A stretch of 57,218 nucleotides of DNA, taken from NCBI RefSeq assembly GCF_002777825.1, contig NZ_MEIR01000079.1, positions 1-57,218 of the forward strand, in the 5' to 3' direction. Positions 1-9,378 of the stretch are shown piece by piece. Under the pieces are notes generated by a model. It searched no databases. It was not told the origin of the DNA and saw only the letters and a list, made by a program, of their open reading frames with translations. Position 1 is the stretch's first letter; each line of letters opens with the position of its first letter. The position numbers were made by a program, and so were the translations under genes. The stretch comes from Snodgrassella alvi (GTDB lineage: Bacteria > Pseudomonadota > Gammaproteobacteria > Burkholderiales > Neisseriaceae).

Positions 1-36
1 CAGTTTAGGGAGAGTTGCTGGGGATGATGCAGACAT
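1..36 (-). CDS. DUF3304-like lipoprotein, 5' end only (array copy 0)
   Basis: This is the start of another array member, reading off the left edge of the window. The 12 visible codons (M-S-A-S-S-P-A-T-L-P-K-L) match the start of the next gene at 1198. The same ribosome-binding site (AAAGGAG, 6 bases before ATG) lies just upstream. Only the N-terminus of the signal peptide is visible, so whether the gene is intact cannot be judged. Confidence 0.75.
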   Translation of the reverse strand, partial: MSASSPATLPKL

Positions 37-565
37 AGGCTGCTCCTTTACTCGGGGGTAATATTGAAATTATTTTTTACTATGCTGTTTATTGCTTAGA
101 TTAAATTTTTTCAATTGCTACTGTTTGCTATTGTCAGCTGCTTATCTCTTTCTAAATGTTAATTATATATCAATATTTTACTCAGTTATAAATTACATGC
201 AGACGCGTTGGTTTATGCGAATAGGCTTGATAGTTTAGTAGATGGATACGGATATTATGCTGCGTATTTGTGCTGGTTTGCGCCATATTATTGTATCTTG
301 AGGCCTAAATCAGCTTTGGTATGGAATAATTGGCTTTGGCCTGGCGGCTATGGCTGGCCGGGAGAGGTGAAGCGGCCGCTGCGAAAATACAGACGGCCGG
401 CCGTTGCTAGGTATGCGGGATTTACTTGCTTGGTACCGGGAATTTGCCCTGCTGCTGCAATTCCTGAATATACTCGGGCAGGATTACCTGCGGGATATTT
501 TGGCGTTCTTTCTTTATCGCATCAAGCTTGGCTTTGTTGCGCCGATAATCGGCCATGGATTTAAT
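1..565. repeat. Direct repeat, period 1162 bp (left copy)
   Basis: Bases 1-565 recur almost base for base at 1163-1727. The repeat covers the 5' end of one lipoprotein gene, the 385-bp spacer and the 3' end of the next gene. A few substitutions separate the two, for example in the last 150 bases. Identity breaks down inside the gene at about 566/1728 and returns only in blocks. This is a tandem duplication of gene plus spacer. The spacer holds no gene on either strand that I would defend. Confidence 0.9.
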
Positions 566-1198
566 GGAGGGGCGCGGGGTACAAAGCTTCTGGCTTTTGG
601 CAAACAACTTGTAATGCAAGGGAGTATCTTTGCCCTCTTCTACCGTACCATAAGTAATGTAAAGCTGATTGCAGGCCAGAAAATGGACGGTAATATTCGC
701 TACCTTGCCAAAATCATCGCCGGCAAATGCTGGCGGTGGGGGTAAGGGTACGACTGCCGAATAATTTTCATCATATTGATCGATAATAGCTGACTCTTTA
801 CGATCTACAACTAACCCAGGTAAATTTAATATTTTTGCACGCCAGCCAGGATAAGGATAGACTTTCCAGTAAATCCGCGCAGTCATGCCCGGTTTCCATC
901 TGGCCGGCAGATAGGCAGCGCCACAGGTAGAGCCGCCGCCATAGCGTTTTTTGCCCACTTCGTAATCATCAACACCATTAGTACCGGGAATACAGCCGCC
1001 ATTAATCGAACCGCCGGCCATATTTTCATAATTGTATTCAAGTGCTTCTACCGGCGCGGCATAGGATTTGTTTTTACCGGAGGTTACGCCAACAAATGGC
1101 TCAAAACCGCCACTGCAAGAGCTGATGGCAGTAGTGGCCAGCAATAAACAGGCTAGCTTAAGCAGTTTAGGGAGAGTTGCTGGGGATGATGCAGACAT
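422..1198 (-). CDS. DUF3304-like lipoprotein (array copy 1)
   Basis: A 258-residue predicted lipoprotein of unknown function. A hydrophobic signal segment (residues about 11-27) ends in a lipobox (AISSC, Cys28), so the mature protein should be membrane-anchored and periplasm- or surface-facing. A central block with GGGSTCGAAYLP, then W-K-P-G-M and an I-Y-W strand, fits the DUF3304 pattern (Gly-rich block, Cys, leucine-proline, W-x-P-G) as I recall it. The last ~45 residues are charged and nearly identical to the next copy. The start is supported by AAAGGAG six bases before ATG. Compared with copy 2, the framework is constant while segments around residues 55-75, 110-135 and 170-185 differ, a pattern seen in immunity-type paralogues. 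Function is inferred only from this pattern; the family assignment is tentative. Confidence 0.8.
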   Translation of the reverse strand: MSASSPATLPKLLKLACLLLATTAISSCSGGFEPFVGVTSGKNKSYAAPVEALEYNYENMAGGSINGGCIPGTNGVDDYEVGKKRYGGGSTCGAAYLPARWKPGMTARIYWKVYPYPGWRAKILNLPGLVVDRKESAIIDQYDENYSAVVPLPPPPAFAGDDFGKVANITVHFLACNQLYITYGTVEEGKDTPLHYKLFAKSQKLCTPRPSIKSMADYRRNKAKLDAIKKERQNIPQVILPEYIQELQQQGKFPVPSK

Positions 1199-1727
1199 AG
1201 GCTGCTCCTTTACTCGGGGGTAATATTGAAATTATTTTTTACTATGCTGTTTATTGCTTAGATTAAATTTTTTCAATTGCTACTGTTTGCTATTGTCAGC
1301 TGCTTATCTCTTTCTAAATGTTAATTATATATCAATATTTTACTCAGTTATAAATTACATGCAGACGCGTTGGTTTATGCGAATAGGCTTGATAGTTTAG
1401 TAGATGGATACGGATATTATGCTGCGTATTTGTGCTGGTTTGCGCCATATTATTGTATCTTGAGGCCTAAATCAGCTTTGGTATGGAATAATTGGCTTTG
1501 GCCTGGCGGCTATGGCTGGCCGGGAGAGGTGAAGCGGCCGCTGCGAAAATACAGACGGCCGGCCGTTGCTAGGTATGCGGGATTTACTTGCTTGGTACCG
1601 GGAATTTGCCCTGCTGCTGCAATTCTTGAATATACTCGGGCAGGATTACCTGCGGAATATTTTGGCGTTCTTTCTTTATCGCATCGAGCTTAGCTTTGTT
1701 GCGCCGATAATCGGCCATGGATTTAAT
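1163..1727. repeat. Direct repeat, period 1162 bp (right copy)
   Basis: Second copy of the 1-565 repeat. It includes the 5' end of the gene starting at 1198, the spacer 1199-1583 and the 3' end of the gene at 1584-2366. The near-identical spacer suggests recent duplication or gene conversion. Confidence 0.9.
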
Positions 1728-2366
1728 CAATGGGCGTGGGGTACAGAGTTTCTGGCTTTTGGCATATAGAGCAAATTGTTTTCTTACTGATTCGCGTGAA
1801 TCATCTTCCAGAGTGCCATAATCAATATATATCTGATTGCAGGCCAGAAAATGGACGGTAATATTACTTACCTTGCCAAAATCATCGCCGGCAAATGCTG
1901 GAGGGGGGGGTAAAGGTATCACTGCGGAATGATTTTCAGTATACTGCATTATGGTTTGATACTCATGTTCATCAAAAACCAATCCTGGCTTATTCAATAC
2001 TTTTGGTCGCCAATTAGGGTAAGGTAAATCTGTCCAATAAATCCGTGCAGTCATACCCGGCTTCCATTTAGCCGGTAGATAGGCGGCACCGCAGGTAGAA
2101 CCGCCGCCATAGCGTTTTTTACCTATATCTTCAAAGTTAATAGCCGATGTATTAGGTATACAGCCACCATTAATACTGCCACCATGAATATTTTCAAAGG
2201 TATAGTTTAGTGCCTCAACCGGCGCAGCATAGGATTTGTTTTTGCCGGAAGTTACGCCAACAAATGGCTCAAAGCCACCACTGCAAGAGCTGATGGCGGT
2301 GGTAGCGAGCAATAAACAGGCTAGCTTAAGCAATTTAGGGATAGTTGCCGGGGATGATTCAGACAT
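1584..2366 (-). CDS. DUF3304-like lipoprotein (array copy 2)
   Basis: A 260-residue paralogue of the gene at 422-1198, with the same signal peptide and lipobox, the same Gly-rich/Cys block and an almost identical C-terminal tail. The variable stretches differ, for example an acidic segment near residue 185 that replaces a shorter one in copy 1. It keeps AAAGGAG six bases before ATG. The proline stretch (PLPPPPAF) is encoded by a run of eight C on the coding strand (G8 at 1903-1910), a possible slippage site that copy 1 lacks. The sequence upstream (from about 2385) no longer matches the spacer of the other copies, so this may be the oldest intact promoter end of the array. Function unknown. 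Confidence 0.8.
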   Translation of the reverse strand: MSESSPATIPKLLKLACLLLATTAISSCSGGFEPFVGVTSGKNKSYAAPVEALNYTFENIHGGSINGGCIPNTSAINFEDIGKKRYGGGSTCGAAYLPAKWKPGMTARIYWTDLPYPNWRPKVLNKPGLVFDEHEYQTIMQYTENHSAVIPLPPPPAFAGDDFGKVSNITVHFLACNQIYIDYGTLEDDSRESVRKQFALYAKSQKLCTPRPLIKSMADYRRNKAKLDAIKKERQNIPQVILPEYIQELQQQGKFPVPSK

Positions 2367-2861
2367 AGGCTGCTCCTTTACTCAAGATGGTAATGGGGGT
2401 ATTTTTACTATGCTGTTTGCTGGTTTACTTATGGATATTCAGGTTTGGCAAGGATAGGAGTGTTTTTTCTAATTTTAGCTTATATTCTTTATTTTTATTT
2501 TAATTATTATATCAATATTTTACTTATTGACAATCTGTGGCGCAGAATGTTTGTTTATTGTATATGCTATAGCATAGTTAAATATGTGGACACGCTCTAT
2601 TATGCTGCGTGTTTTGGCTGGTTTGCGCCGTAATATTGCGTATTGAAGCCTAAAAGCAGCTTTGGGGCGGAATAATTGTTTTTTGTTTGCTATAGCTGGC
2701 AGGGAGAAGTGAAGCTGGCACAAAAGCAGCCCGGCTGGCTGGCGTTGAGGGCACGATAAGAAATCAGGGGCGCAATATTACTGAATGCCTTGTGGCGAAG
2801 GTAGGCTAGGCGCCCGCTACGGAAATGCTGGCGGCCGAGCTTTAGGGGCATGGGCTAAGGT

Positions 2862-3496
2862 TTATTTGCCTGATAGGGGGAATATGTTCTGTTGCGGTAA
2901 TTGCTGAATATATTCGGGCAGGATTATCTGCGGAATATTTTTGCTTTCTTTTTTTATTGCATTGAGCCTGACTTTGTTGCTCTGATAATCGGCCATGGAT
3001 TTAATGGAGGGGCGCGGGGTACAGAGTTTCTGTCTTTGGGCAAACTGCTTGTAATGCATAGGGGTATTGCTGCCCTTCTCTTCTGTGCTCTGGGTATGGC
3101 TGGGCTGATTACCGGCCAGAAAATGCGTGGTGGTTTTTGCCATTTTGCCAAAATTATCGCTGGCTGATGGTACGGTAAAGGTATGATTGCGGGGGTAATT
3201 CTCGCTATATTGCTGAATCATGGCGCGTTTTTTGATTGGTATTAACTCTTGGTTAATTTGATACTTTTGTGCGCCAGACGGGATAAGGTAAAACTTGCCT
3301 ATAATTCGGCGCGGTGATGCTTGGTTTTTATTTGGCTTGCAGATACTGCTGCCAGTGGGTTTTTAGCCTCTTTGTAATGATTAATGTTGTTAGTGCTGTG
3401 AATATACCCTCTTTTAATCGGACTGGCGGCGATATTTTTATTGTTGTATTCGACTGGGGCGGTATGGGATTTGTTGTTGCCGGTGGTTACATCAAG
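2862..3496 (-). pseudogene. Decayed DUF3304-like lipoprotein (array copy 3)
   Basis: A degenerate third paralogue. The 3' part (2862-3221) still reads as 119 residues that align with the C-terminal half of copies 1 and 2 (same S-I-K-S-M-A-D-Y block, same P-E-Y-I-Q tail). Farther upstream, pieces matching the G-N-N-K-S-H-T-A-P-V-E region lie at 3440-3495 in another frame. The signal peptide and lipobox are not recognisable. The spacer downstream (about 2585-2690) also matches the spacers of the other copies in degraded form, showing that it was once a full repeat unit. Confidence 0.75.
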
Positions 3497-4249
3497 CTAT
3501 GAGCTTAGGGCTGGGGCTGATAATAATAGTATGGTCAGCTTTGCTGTATGTTTTGTTGTTCTGGTGCTGTTGGTTGGCAGGGGTATCTATTTTCTATTAT
3601 GTGTTTTCTTCTATATTATGAATTAATGTTTTTTATTGCTGATGCTTTTTTGTGTGGTTGATTTGGTGCTTTTGGTTTGCCGGCCGGGCTTGGTTTAGAT
3701 TTTTAATATGTTGATGTTTATTGGATTGTTACTGGAAAAGATGATGATTTTATATGTTTAGCTGGTGTTAATGCTGCGGGTGGCGGGTGTTTAGGCTGAT
3801 TTTAGGTTTAATTTGCAGTATGCGGGGTTGTTTTGGCTAATGGGTGATGATTGTGGGGTTAAGGTATTCATCCTATAAGGCGGATGGAGAATTATTTTGG
3901 TTAAGTTGTAGATGGATGATGCTGTTAATCTGCTGTGGGGGGCAGGATTGTTAGTGCGGTGATGATGTGTAATTGGGGGGGGTGTTGATAAAAATAACGC
4001 CGTGACATCATTGAGATGCAGCGGCGTCAATTGCTACGGATTATAGGTATCAATGGATGGCTTTGTAAGTCTATGTTATTTACCCTTATAGTAAATAAAT
4101 TTACTGTTTATAGCAAGTTTTTTTATTTTTTAAATTTTTGTTGTGGTTTTTATAAGTGGTTTGTGTTGGATGATTACGACAGTAGCTGGTGGTGATTGAT
4201 GTTTATATGGTGTTTGCAACTGGTTTAGGTGGCCATTTCTGGCTGGGAT
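3497..4249. other. Non-coding stretch between the decayed array copy and mqo
   Basis: I see no credible gene here; open frames are short and biased in composition. It contains a G8 run at 3975-3982 and a strong hairpin at 3997-4027. It probably holds decayed remains of the 5' part of the third lipoprotein copy plus the region downstream of mqo. Confidence 0.6.
3997..4027 (-). terminator. Hairpin with U-tract on the minus strand
   Basis: Inverted repeat ACGCCG/CGGCGT with an inner CATC/GATG pair. On the minus strand it is followed by TATTTTTATC, the layout of an intrinsic terminator. It lies about 225 bases beyond the better mqo terminator, so it may end a separate small minus-strand transcript or act as a backup. 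Confidence 0.5.
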
Positions 4250-4277
4250 AAAAAACCAAATTCGATACGAATTTGGT
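4250..4277 (-). terminator. Intrinsic terminator of mqo
   Basis: Perfect 10-bp stem ACCAAATTCG/CGAATTTGGT with a 3-base loop, followed on the minus strand by six T. It lies 40 bases past the mqo stop codon. Confidence 0.9.
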
Positions 4278-4317
4278 AAGGCTGTATATGGCTATGGTAG
4301 TTAATGTTGTGTATTTG

Positions 4318-5811
4318 CTATTTTGGACTGTGCAAGCCGAGGGATTTGCTTGTCCAGTCGCGCACTTGCTGCACGAGTGCTGGGTTGTGTTCGAGCTTCT
4401 GGCCATAGCTGGGTATCCACTTGTGCAATATGGGTGCCCATTCGTTGTTGATTTTGCCGGGGAAGCAGTGTTCGAGCAGCTCAAGCATGATGGATACTGA
4501 GGTGGAGGCACCCGGGGAGGCGCCTAATAAGGCGGCCAGTGTGCCGTCTGTGGATTTTACCAGCTCGGTACCAAATTGCAGGACGCCGCCTTTTTGCGGA
4601 TCTTTTTTGATTACCTGTACGCGGTTGCCTGCAATAGCCAGATGCCAGTCTTCATCGCGTGCCTCGGGGTAGAAGGTGCGCAATTCCTGCATGCGGTCGG
4701 CAAAGCTTAGTCGAACCTGCTGAATAAGGTAGTGTTCGAGGGCGAAGTTGTGTATGCCTACGGTGAGCATGGGGCGGATGTTGGCGAAATTGAGGGTTTT
4801 GAATAAGTCTTGAAAGGAGCCGCGTTTGAGGAATTTGGTGGTAAAGCCGGCAAAGGGGCCGAAGAGTAAGGCGTCTTCTTCGTTGATGACGCGTTTGTCG
4901 AGATGGGGCACGCTCATGGGCGGTGCGCCCACGGAGGCTTTGCCATAGACTTTGGCATTGTGCTGCTTGACGATGTCGGGATTTTTACACACGAGCCACT
5001 GGCCGGATACGGGAAAACCGCCATAGCCTTTGCTGACTTCGATACGGCTTTTTTGTAATAGGTGCAGGGAGCCTCCGCCGGCGCCGATAAAGACAAAACG
5101 GGCTGATACCTGCTGATGTGTGCCGGTAATGAGGTTTTTGATGTCGAGATGCCAGCGGCCATTGTGCTGTTTGAGGTCGACAACTTCGTGTTGCAGGTGC
5201 AGTTTGCAGCCTTCGTTAGTAAGGTTGTTGATGAGGATTCGGCTTAAGGCGCCATAGTTGACGTCGGTACCAAGGTCTGACCAGGTAGCGGCAATGGGTT
5301 CGCTGTTGTCACGTCCCTGCATCATGAGGGGTACCCATTGGCTAATCTGGTCTTTGTCTTCGGTATAGAGCATGTCCTGAAACAGGCGGTATTGTTGCAA
5401 GGCGGCAAAGCGTTTGCGCAAAAAGGCAACGTCTGTTTCTCCGCGCACCAGACTCATGTGGGGCACGCTGCGGATAAATGCGCTGGGGTCGGTAATCAGG
5501 CCGGCATCGACAAGTGATGCCCAGAACTGTTTGGATAGTTCAAACTGTTCGATAATTTTGATGGCTTTGGATACTTCGATGGTGCCGTCTTTCAGCTCTG
5601 GTGTGTAGTTGAGCTCGCACAGGGCTGAATGGCCGGTGCCGGCGTTATTCCAGGCATCGGAGCTTTCGGTAGCCACGTTGGCCAGACGTTCGTAGATGTT
5701 GATCTGCCAGTCTGGCTGTAACTCTTTCAGAAATGTTCCCAGTGTTGCGCTCATTATGCCGGCGCCGATTAATACCACATCTGCTGAGCTATCGCTATCG
5801 GTGTTTTTCAT
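4318..5811 (-). CDS. mqo: Malate:quinone oxidoreductase
   Basis: A 497-residue FAD enzyme that oxidises L-malate to oxaloacetate and passes electrons to the quinone pool, replacing or complementing NAD-dependent malate dehydrogenase at the inner face of the cytoplasmic membrane. The N-terminus has the dinucleotide-binding motif VVLIGAGIMSATLG, and the C-terminal LLGASPGAS block is typical of Mqo. Length is normal for the family. I place the start at ATG 5811 rather than the in-frame GTG three codons upstream, because AGAGAAGAG is well spaced for the ATG and abuts the GTG. The gene stands alone and has a strong terminator at 4250-4277. Confidence 0.95.
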   Translation of the reverse strand: MKNTDSDSSADVVLIGAGIMSATLGTFLKELQPDWQINIYERLANVATESSDAWNNAGTGHSALCELNYTPELKDGTIEVSKAIKIIEQFELSKQFWASLVDAGLITDPSAFIRSVPHMSLVRGETDVAFLRKRFAALQQYRLFQDMLYTEDKDQISQWVPLMMQGRDNSEPIAATWSDLGTDVNYGALSRILINNLTNEGCKLHLQHEVVDLKQHNGRWHLDIKNLITGTHQQVSARFVFIGAGGGSLHLLQKSRIEVSKGYGGFPVSGQWLVCKNPDIVKQHNAKVYGKASVGAPPMSVPHLDKRVINEEDALLFGPFAGFTTKFLKRGSFQDLFKTLNFANIRPMLTVGIHNFALEHYLIQQVRLSFADRMQELRTFYPEARDEDWHLAIAGNRVQVIKKDPQKGGVLQFGTELVKSTDGTLAALLGASPGASTSVSIMLELLEHCFPGKINNEWAPILHKWIPSYGQKLEHNPALVQQVRDWTSKSLGLHSPK

Positions 5812-5820
5812 AACGTACAC

Positions 5821-6191
5821 TCTTCTCTCTTCTCTATCAGGCTATGCTGAATTAAATGTTTATCTGGTAGTTCACACAAGGAGCATTCAGTATTGGTGTG
5901 ATTTATGTGTTTTTGACTTAAATCATTGACAATAGCAATGAGCTTAATTTAAGCACTTTTGCTTGCCGGCAGCAATAGCAAAATAGGATTTATACGAGGC
6001 CGGGATGACAGCACAATTCTTAAATAATTGATTATTCAGAAAATTGTTTTTTGTTTCTGTATGACGTAGCTATTTTGTGATTACTGTGGGTGTTTATGGA
6101 TTGGTTGTTGATATTTTAATTATTGGTATCAATACAATAGTTTATCTTGGTAAACAGATAAAGGGCGATGGGTGATGGAATGCTCAGGCTA
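5821..6191. other. Intergenic region upstream of mqo
   Basis: About 370 AT-rich bases between mqo and the next minus-strand gene. It must carry the mqo promoter. I could not single out a convincing operator and see no gene. Confidence 0.5.
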
Positions 6192-6638
6192 TTAATGTTT
6201 TTGTGTTTGTGGTTTTGGCCGGGCAAAATACAGGGCGCTGAGGGCGGCGGCCAGTGCGTTGAGCAGTATAAGCATCCAGTTTGGCGACGAGGTCAACAGC
6301 AAGTTTTGCACGAATCCGCATAGTAGTGCAATCATGGCTGCGCCAATGCTGATGCGATAAGGCGGATGGTGATTGATAAAGTAGCAAGTGGTTATGGCAG
6401 CCAGTAGTGAAGGTATGAAGGCGTAAATGCCGACGAAACTCAGTACAAATAATAGTATAAATTTGATGTCGCCAGTATCGAGTAAGCTTATATGATTGAG
6501 TGGCACGCCGCTGTTAGCGTACCAGTAGAATAGTACGATGTAGAATACTCCGGTAGCGATTATGCTGCTTATGGTTTGCAGGATAAGTTTGGGTAGCCGG
6601 GCTGATGCCGATGGCTGGTGTGTGTGCTGGTGCTGCAT
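6192..6638 (-). CDS. Small integral membrane protein, unknown function
   Basis: 148 residues with a His/Gln-rich N-terminus, then about four predicted membrane spans (roughly residues 18-41, 60-88, 98-117 and 122-141). ATG 6638 is preferred because GGGGA precedes it at suitable spacing; an open frame continues 53 codons farther upstream but that stretch is Pro/His-rich and not protein-like. No family recognised. It lies between mqo and uvrB with no clear operon link. Confidence 0.6.
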   Translation of the reverse strand: MQHQHTHQPSASARLPKLILQTISSIIATGVFYIVLFYWYANSGVPLNHISLLDTGDIKFILLFVLSFVGIYAFIPSLLAAITTCYFINHHPPYRISIGAAMIALLCGFVQNLLLTSSPNWMLILLNALAAALSALYFARPKPQTQKH

Positions 6639-6787
6639 GATGCTGTCCCCGATTGGCTGGCTATGCGCGGTTGTGGGTGCATGCGGGCATGCGGATGTTG
6701 TGTTGAGTATACCTGAAATGGCTGTGCGGGGGTATTTTTCGCTGTGTAATCTGTATGCTGGGTGTGGTGGTGGCTGGTATGTTCTGG

Positions 6788-6825
6788 CTACCGGCAAGAT
6801 GCACTGTGAAATGCTTTGCCGGTAG
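6788..6825. terminator. Long inverted repeat at the 3' end of uvrB
   Basis: Arms CTACCGGCAA and TTGCCGGTAG (10 bp) with an 18-base loop, 15 bases past the uvrB stop codon. It has no clear T-run on either side, so it may act as a 3'-end stabiliser or a weak terminator. Confidence 0.5.
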
Positions 6826-6839
6826 CCGGTGCTGGCTGC

Positions 6840-8867
6840 TCAGGTGTCGCTGGCACCAAACAGCAGGTTTTCTTTGATGGCGCGGATTTTGTCGCGAATC
6901 TGGGCAGCTTCTTCAAATTGTAAATCGCGCGCGGCGGCCTGCATGGCTTTTTCGAGTTTGGCGATTTCTTTAACGGCATCATCTTCGTTGTGGATTTCGC
7001 CTACTTTGAGTTTGCTGCGGCCACGGCCTTTGCTGCCGTTTTCGTCGTGATAAACGCCATCAATGAGGTCGCGCACTTGTTTTTTGATTTGCTGCGGTAC
7101 GATGCCGTGTTCGGTATTGAAGGCTATCTGGCGGGCGCGGCGGCGCTCGGTTTCGTCAATCGCAGCTTTCATGGAGTCGGTGATTTTGTCGGCATACAGT
7201 ATGGCTTTGCCGTTTACGTTGCGTGCGGCGCGGCCGATGGTTTGTATTAGGCTGCGATGGCTGCGCAGAAAGCCTTCTTTGTCGGCATCGAGTATGGCCA
7301 CCAGTGAGACTTCGGGAATATCCAGTCCTTCTCGCAGTAGGTTGATGCCTACGAGTACGTCAAATAGCCCCAGGCGCAAGTCGCGGATGATTTCTACGCG
7401 CTCTACGGTGTCGATGTCGCTGTGCAGGTAGCGTACTTTTACGCCAAGCTCGGCATAGTAGTCGGTGAGCTGTTCGGCCATGCGTTTGGTAAGGGTGGTG
7501 ACGAGTACACGCTCGCCCTGCTCGCGGCGGATATTGATTTCAGACAGTAGGTCATCTACTTGTGTGGCTACGGGGCGGATGATGATTTCCGGGTCGATAA
7601 GGCCGGTGGGGCGTACTACTTGTTCGACTATCTGGCCGGCATGTTCTTCTTCGTATTTGGCCGGAGTGGCGGATACGAAGATGGTTTGTGGCATTACGCG
7701 CTCGAATTCATGGAATTTTAATGGGCGGTTGTCGCGAGCGGATGGCAGGCGGAAGCCATAATCTACCAGGTTTTGTTTGCGTGAGGCATCGCCTTTGTAC
7801 ATGCCGCCAATCTGGCTGACGGTAACGTGGCTTTCGTCGATGAACATTAGGGCGTTTTTGGGCAGGTAATCCATCAGGGTGGGTGGTGGTTCGCCCTCGG
7901 GTTTGCCGGAAAAGTGGCGTGAATAGTTTTCAATGCCCTTGCAGAAACCCATTTCGTACAGCATTTCTAAATCAAAGCGGGTGCGCTGTTCGATGCGCTG
8001 GGCTTCTACCAGCCGCCCTTCGTGGGTAAACCATTTGATGCGCTCACCCAGCTCTTGTTTGATGTGTTCACAGGCGCGTAAGACGGTGTCGCGCGGGGTA
8101 ACGTAATGGCTGGACGGGAATACGGTATAGCGCCCTACGCGCTGTTGCAGGCTGCCGGATATGGGGTCAAACAGTTGCATTCGGTCGACTTCGTCGTCAA
8201 ACAGGCTGACACGCAAGGCAAGCTCGGAGCTTTCGGCGGGAAAGATGTCAATTGTATCGCCGCGTACGCGGAAGGAGCCACGGGCAAAGTCGATGTCGCC
8301 GCGTTCGTATTGCATGGCTACCAGCCTGGCGATGATGTCGCGCTGGTCGATTTTCTGCCCTTCTTTCAGGTGCAGAATCATTTGATGATATTCGTTTGGG
8401 TCGCCAATACCGTAAATTGCTGATACGGTGGCCACTATGATTACGTCCTGCCGCTGCATCAGGCTTTTGGTGGCGCTCAGGCGCATTTGCTCGATGTGTT
8501 CGTTTATGGCTGAGTCTTTTTCGATAAACAGGTCGCGGCTAGGTACGTAGGCTTCCGGCTGATAGTAATCATAGTAGGAAACAAAATATTCGACGGCGTT
8601 TTCGGGAAAAAATTCGCGCATTTCTGCGTATAGCTGTGCGGCCAGGGTTTTGTTGTGCGCCATGATGATGGCTGGCCGGCCGCTTTGGGCGATGACGTTG
8701 GCCATGGTAAAGGTTTTGCCTGAGCCGGTAACGCCGAGCAGGGTTTGACTGGCCAGGCCATCTTCCAGCCCTTCCAGCAATCCCTGAATGGCGGTGGGCT
8801 GGTCGCCAGCCGGTGGAAATGGCTGGTGTAGTTTAAACACGCTACCGGGATACTGAATAACATCCAT
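6840..8867 (-). CDS. uvrB: Excinuclease ABC subunit B
   Basis: 675-residue damage-verification helicase of nucleotide excision repair; it is loaded by UvrA, then recruits UvrC for the dual incision. Visible: Walker A GVTGSGKT (residues 45-52), the beta-hairpin region with [10 protein letters not shown], the DESH helicase motif, helicase motifs V/VI ([23 protein letters not shown]) and a C-terminal UVR domain that contacts UvrC. ATG 8867 gives the N-terminus M-D-V-I-Q-Y-P, matching the Neisseria protein as recalled; an in-frame TTG nine codons upstream is unlikely. Monocistronic. Confidence 0.97.
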   Translation of the reverse strand: MDVIQYPGSVFKLHQPFPPAGDQPTAIQGLLEGLEDGLASQTLLGVTGSGKTFTMANVIAQSGRPAIIMAHNKTLAAQLYAEMREFFPENAVEYFVSYYDYYQPEAYVPSRDLFIEKDSAINEHIEQMRLSATKSLMQRQDVIIVATVSAIYGIGDPNEYHQMILHLKEGQKIDQRDIIARLVAMQYERGDIDFARGSFRVRGDTIDIFPAESSELALRVSLFDDEVDRMQLFDPISGSLQQRVGRYTVFPSSHYVTPRDTVLRACEHIKQELGERIKWFTHEGRLVEAQRIEQRTRFDLEMLYEMGFCKGIENYSRHFSGKPEGEPPPTLMDYLPKNALMFIDESHVTVSQIGGMYKGDASRKQNLVDYGFRLPSARDNRPLKFHEFERVMPQTIFVSATPAKYEEEHAGQIVEQVVRPTGLIDPEIIIRPVATQVDDLLSEINIRREQGERVLVTTLTKRMAEQLTDYYAELGVKVRYLHSDIDTVERVEIIRDLRLGLFDVLVGINLLREGLDIPEVSLVAILDADKEGFLRSHRSLIQTIGRAARNVNGKAILYADKITDSMKAAIDETERRRARQIAFNTEHGIVPQQIKKQVRDLIDGVYHDENGSKGRGRSKLKVGEIHNEDDAVKEIAKLEKAMQAAARDLQFEEAAQIRDKIRAIKENLLFGASDT

Positions 8868-8906
8868 AAGTTTGTAACCTGAAAATAAATTCAACCGAGG
8901 AAAAAT

Positions 8907-8945
8907 AACTGTGGTTAAAACAGTTAAAACCGCGCTGGGCGGTTT
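8907..8945. other. Paired hairpins in the uvrB leader
   Basis: Two adjacent inverted repeats: AAACCGC/GCGGTTT (8927-8945) and AACTG/CAGTT (8907-8925). On the minus strand the second is followed by ATTTTT just before uvrB. This could be a weak attenuator or simply a leader structure. Confidence 0.3.
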
Positions 8946-9328
8946 GTGCTACACATAAGGCCAGTGTGGACAAAAAGCAAGTTTGTCTGCTGGATTTATA
9001 GCGCAATCAGGGGCTGAATGCGCGGCTGCAACCAGACTTTACTTTTGCTGTACATTTTATTACAAATCAGCTTGTTATCTAGTAAGGGAATATTCGGCAG
9101 TGGCTGGATGATTCTTTCTTTTCTGGGTTAATACTGTTGCCCAACTGTTGGGGTTTTGATGGGGTATGGGTAATATTTAATGGCCAGTTAATACTTGGGT
9201 GTTTGTATTTGTGCTACAAAACCGGCTGACTAGTATGTTTTGCGCCAATTTTCTGTGATTCACCAGATATCTCTGCCATTTTTAATGCCATAAACCATTA
9301 TAATGGCGCAATAATTAGATGAAGCAAA
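8946..9328. other. Intergenic region between uvrB and the KAP NTPase gene
   Basis: Divergent-promoter region of about 380 bases. No gene or RNA recognised. Confidence 0.5.
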
Positions 9329-9354
9329 ATGGCCGGTGATTAATAGCCGGCCAT
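9329..9354 (+). promoter_or_regulatory. Hairpin upstream of the KAP NTPase gene
   Basis: Perfect 8-bp inverted repeat ATGGCCGG/CCGGCCAT with a 10-base loop, ending 24 bases before the start codon and close to the ribosome-binding AAGGA (9363-9367). It could be an operator or a leader hairpin limiting translation. Role inferred. Confidence 0.4.
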
Positions 9355-9378
9355 TAGTATACAAGGAATAAGCAGATT

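Noticed and set aside
208-745. Overlapping plus-strand open frames in the lipoprotein spacer and gene end, repeated at 1370-1769
   Set aside because: They are duplicated only because the DNA is duplicated; they run antisense into the lipoprotein genes, have no ribosome-binding site and read as Trp/Tyr-rich non-protein sequence.
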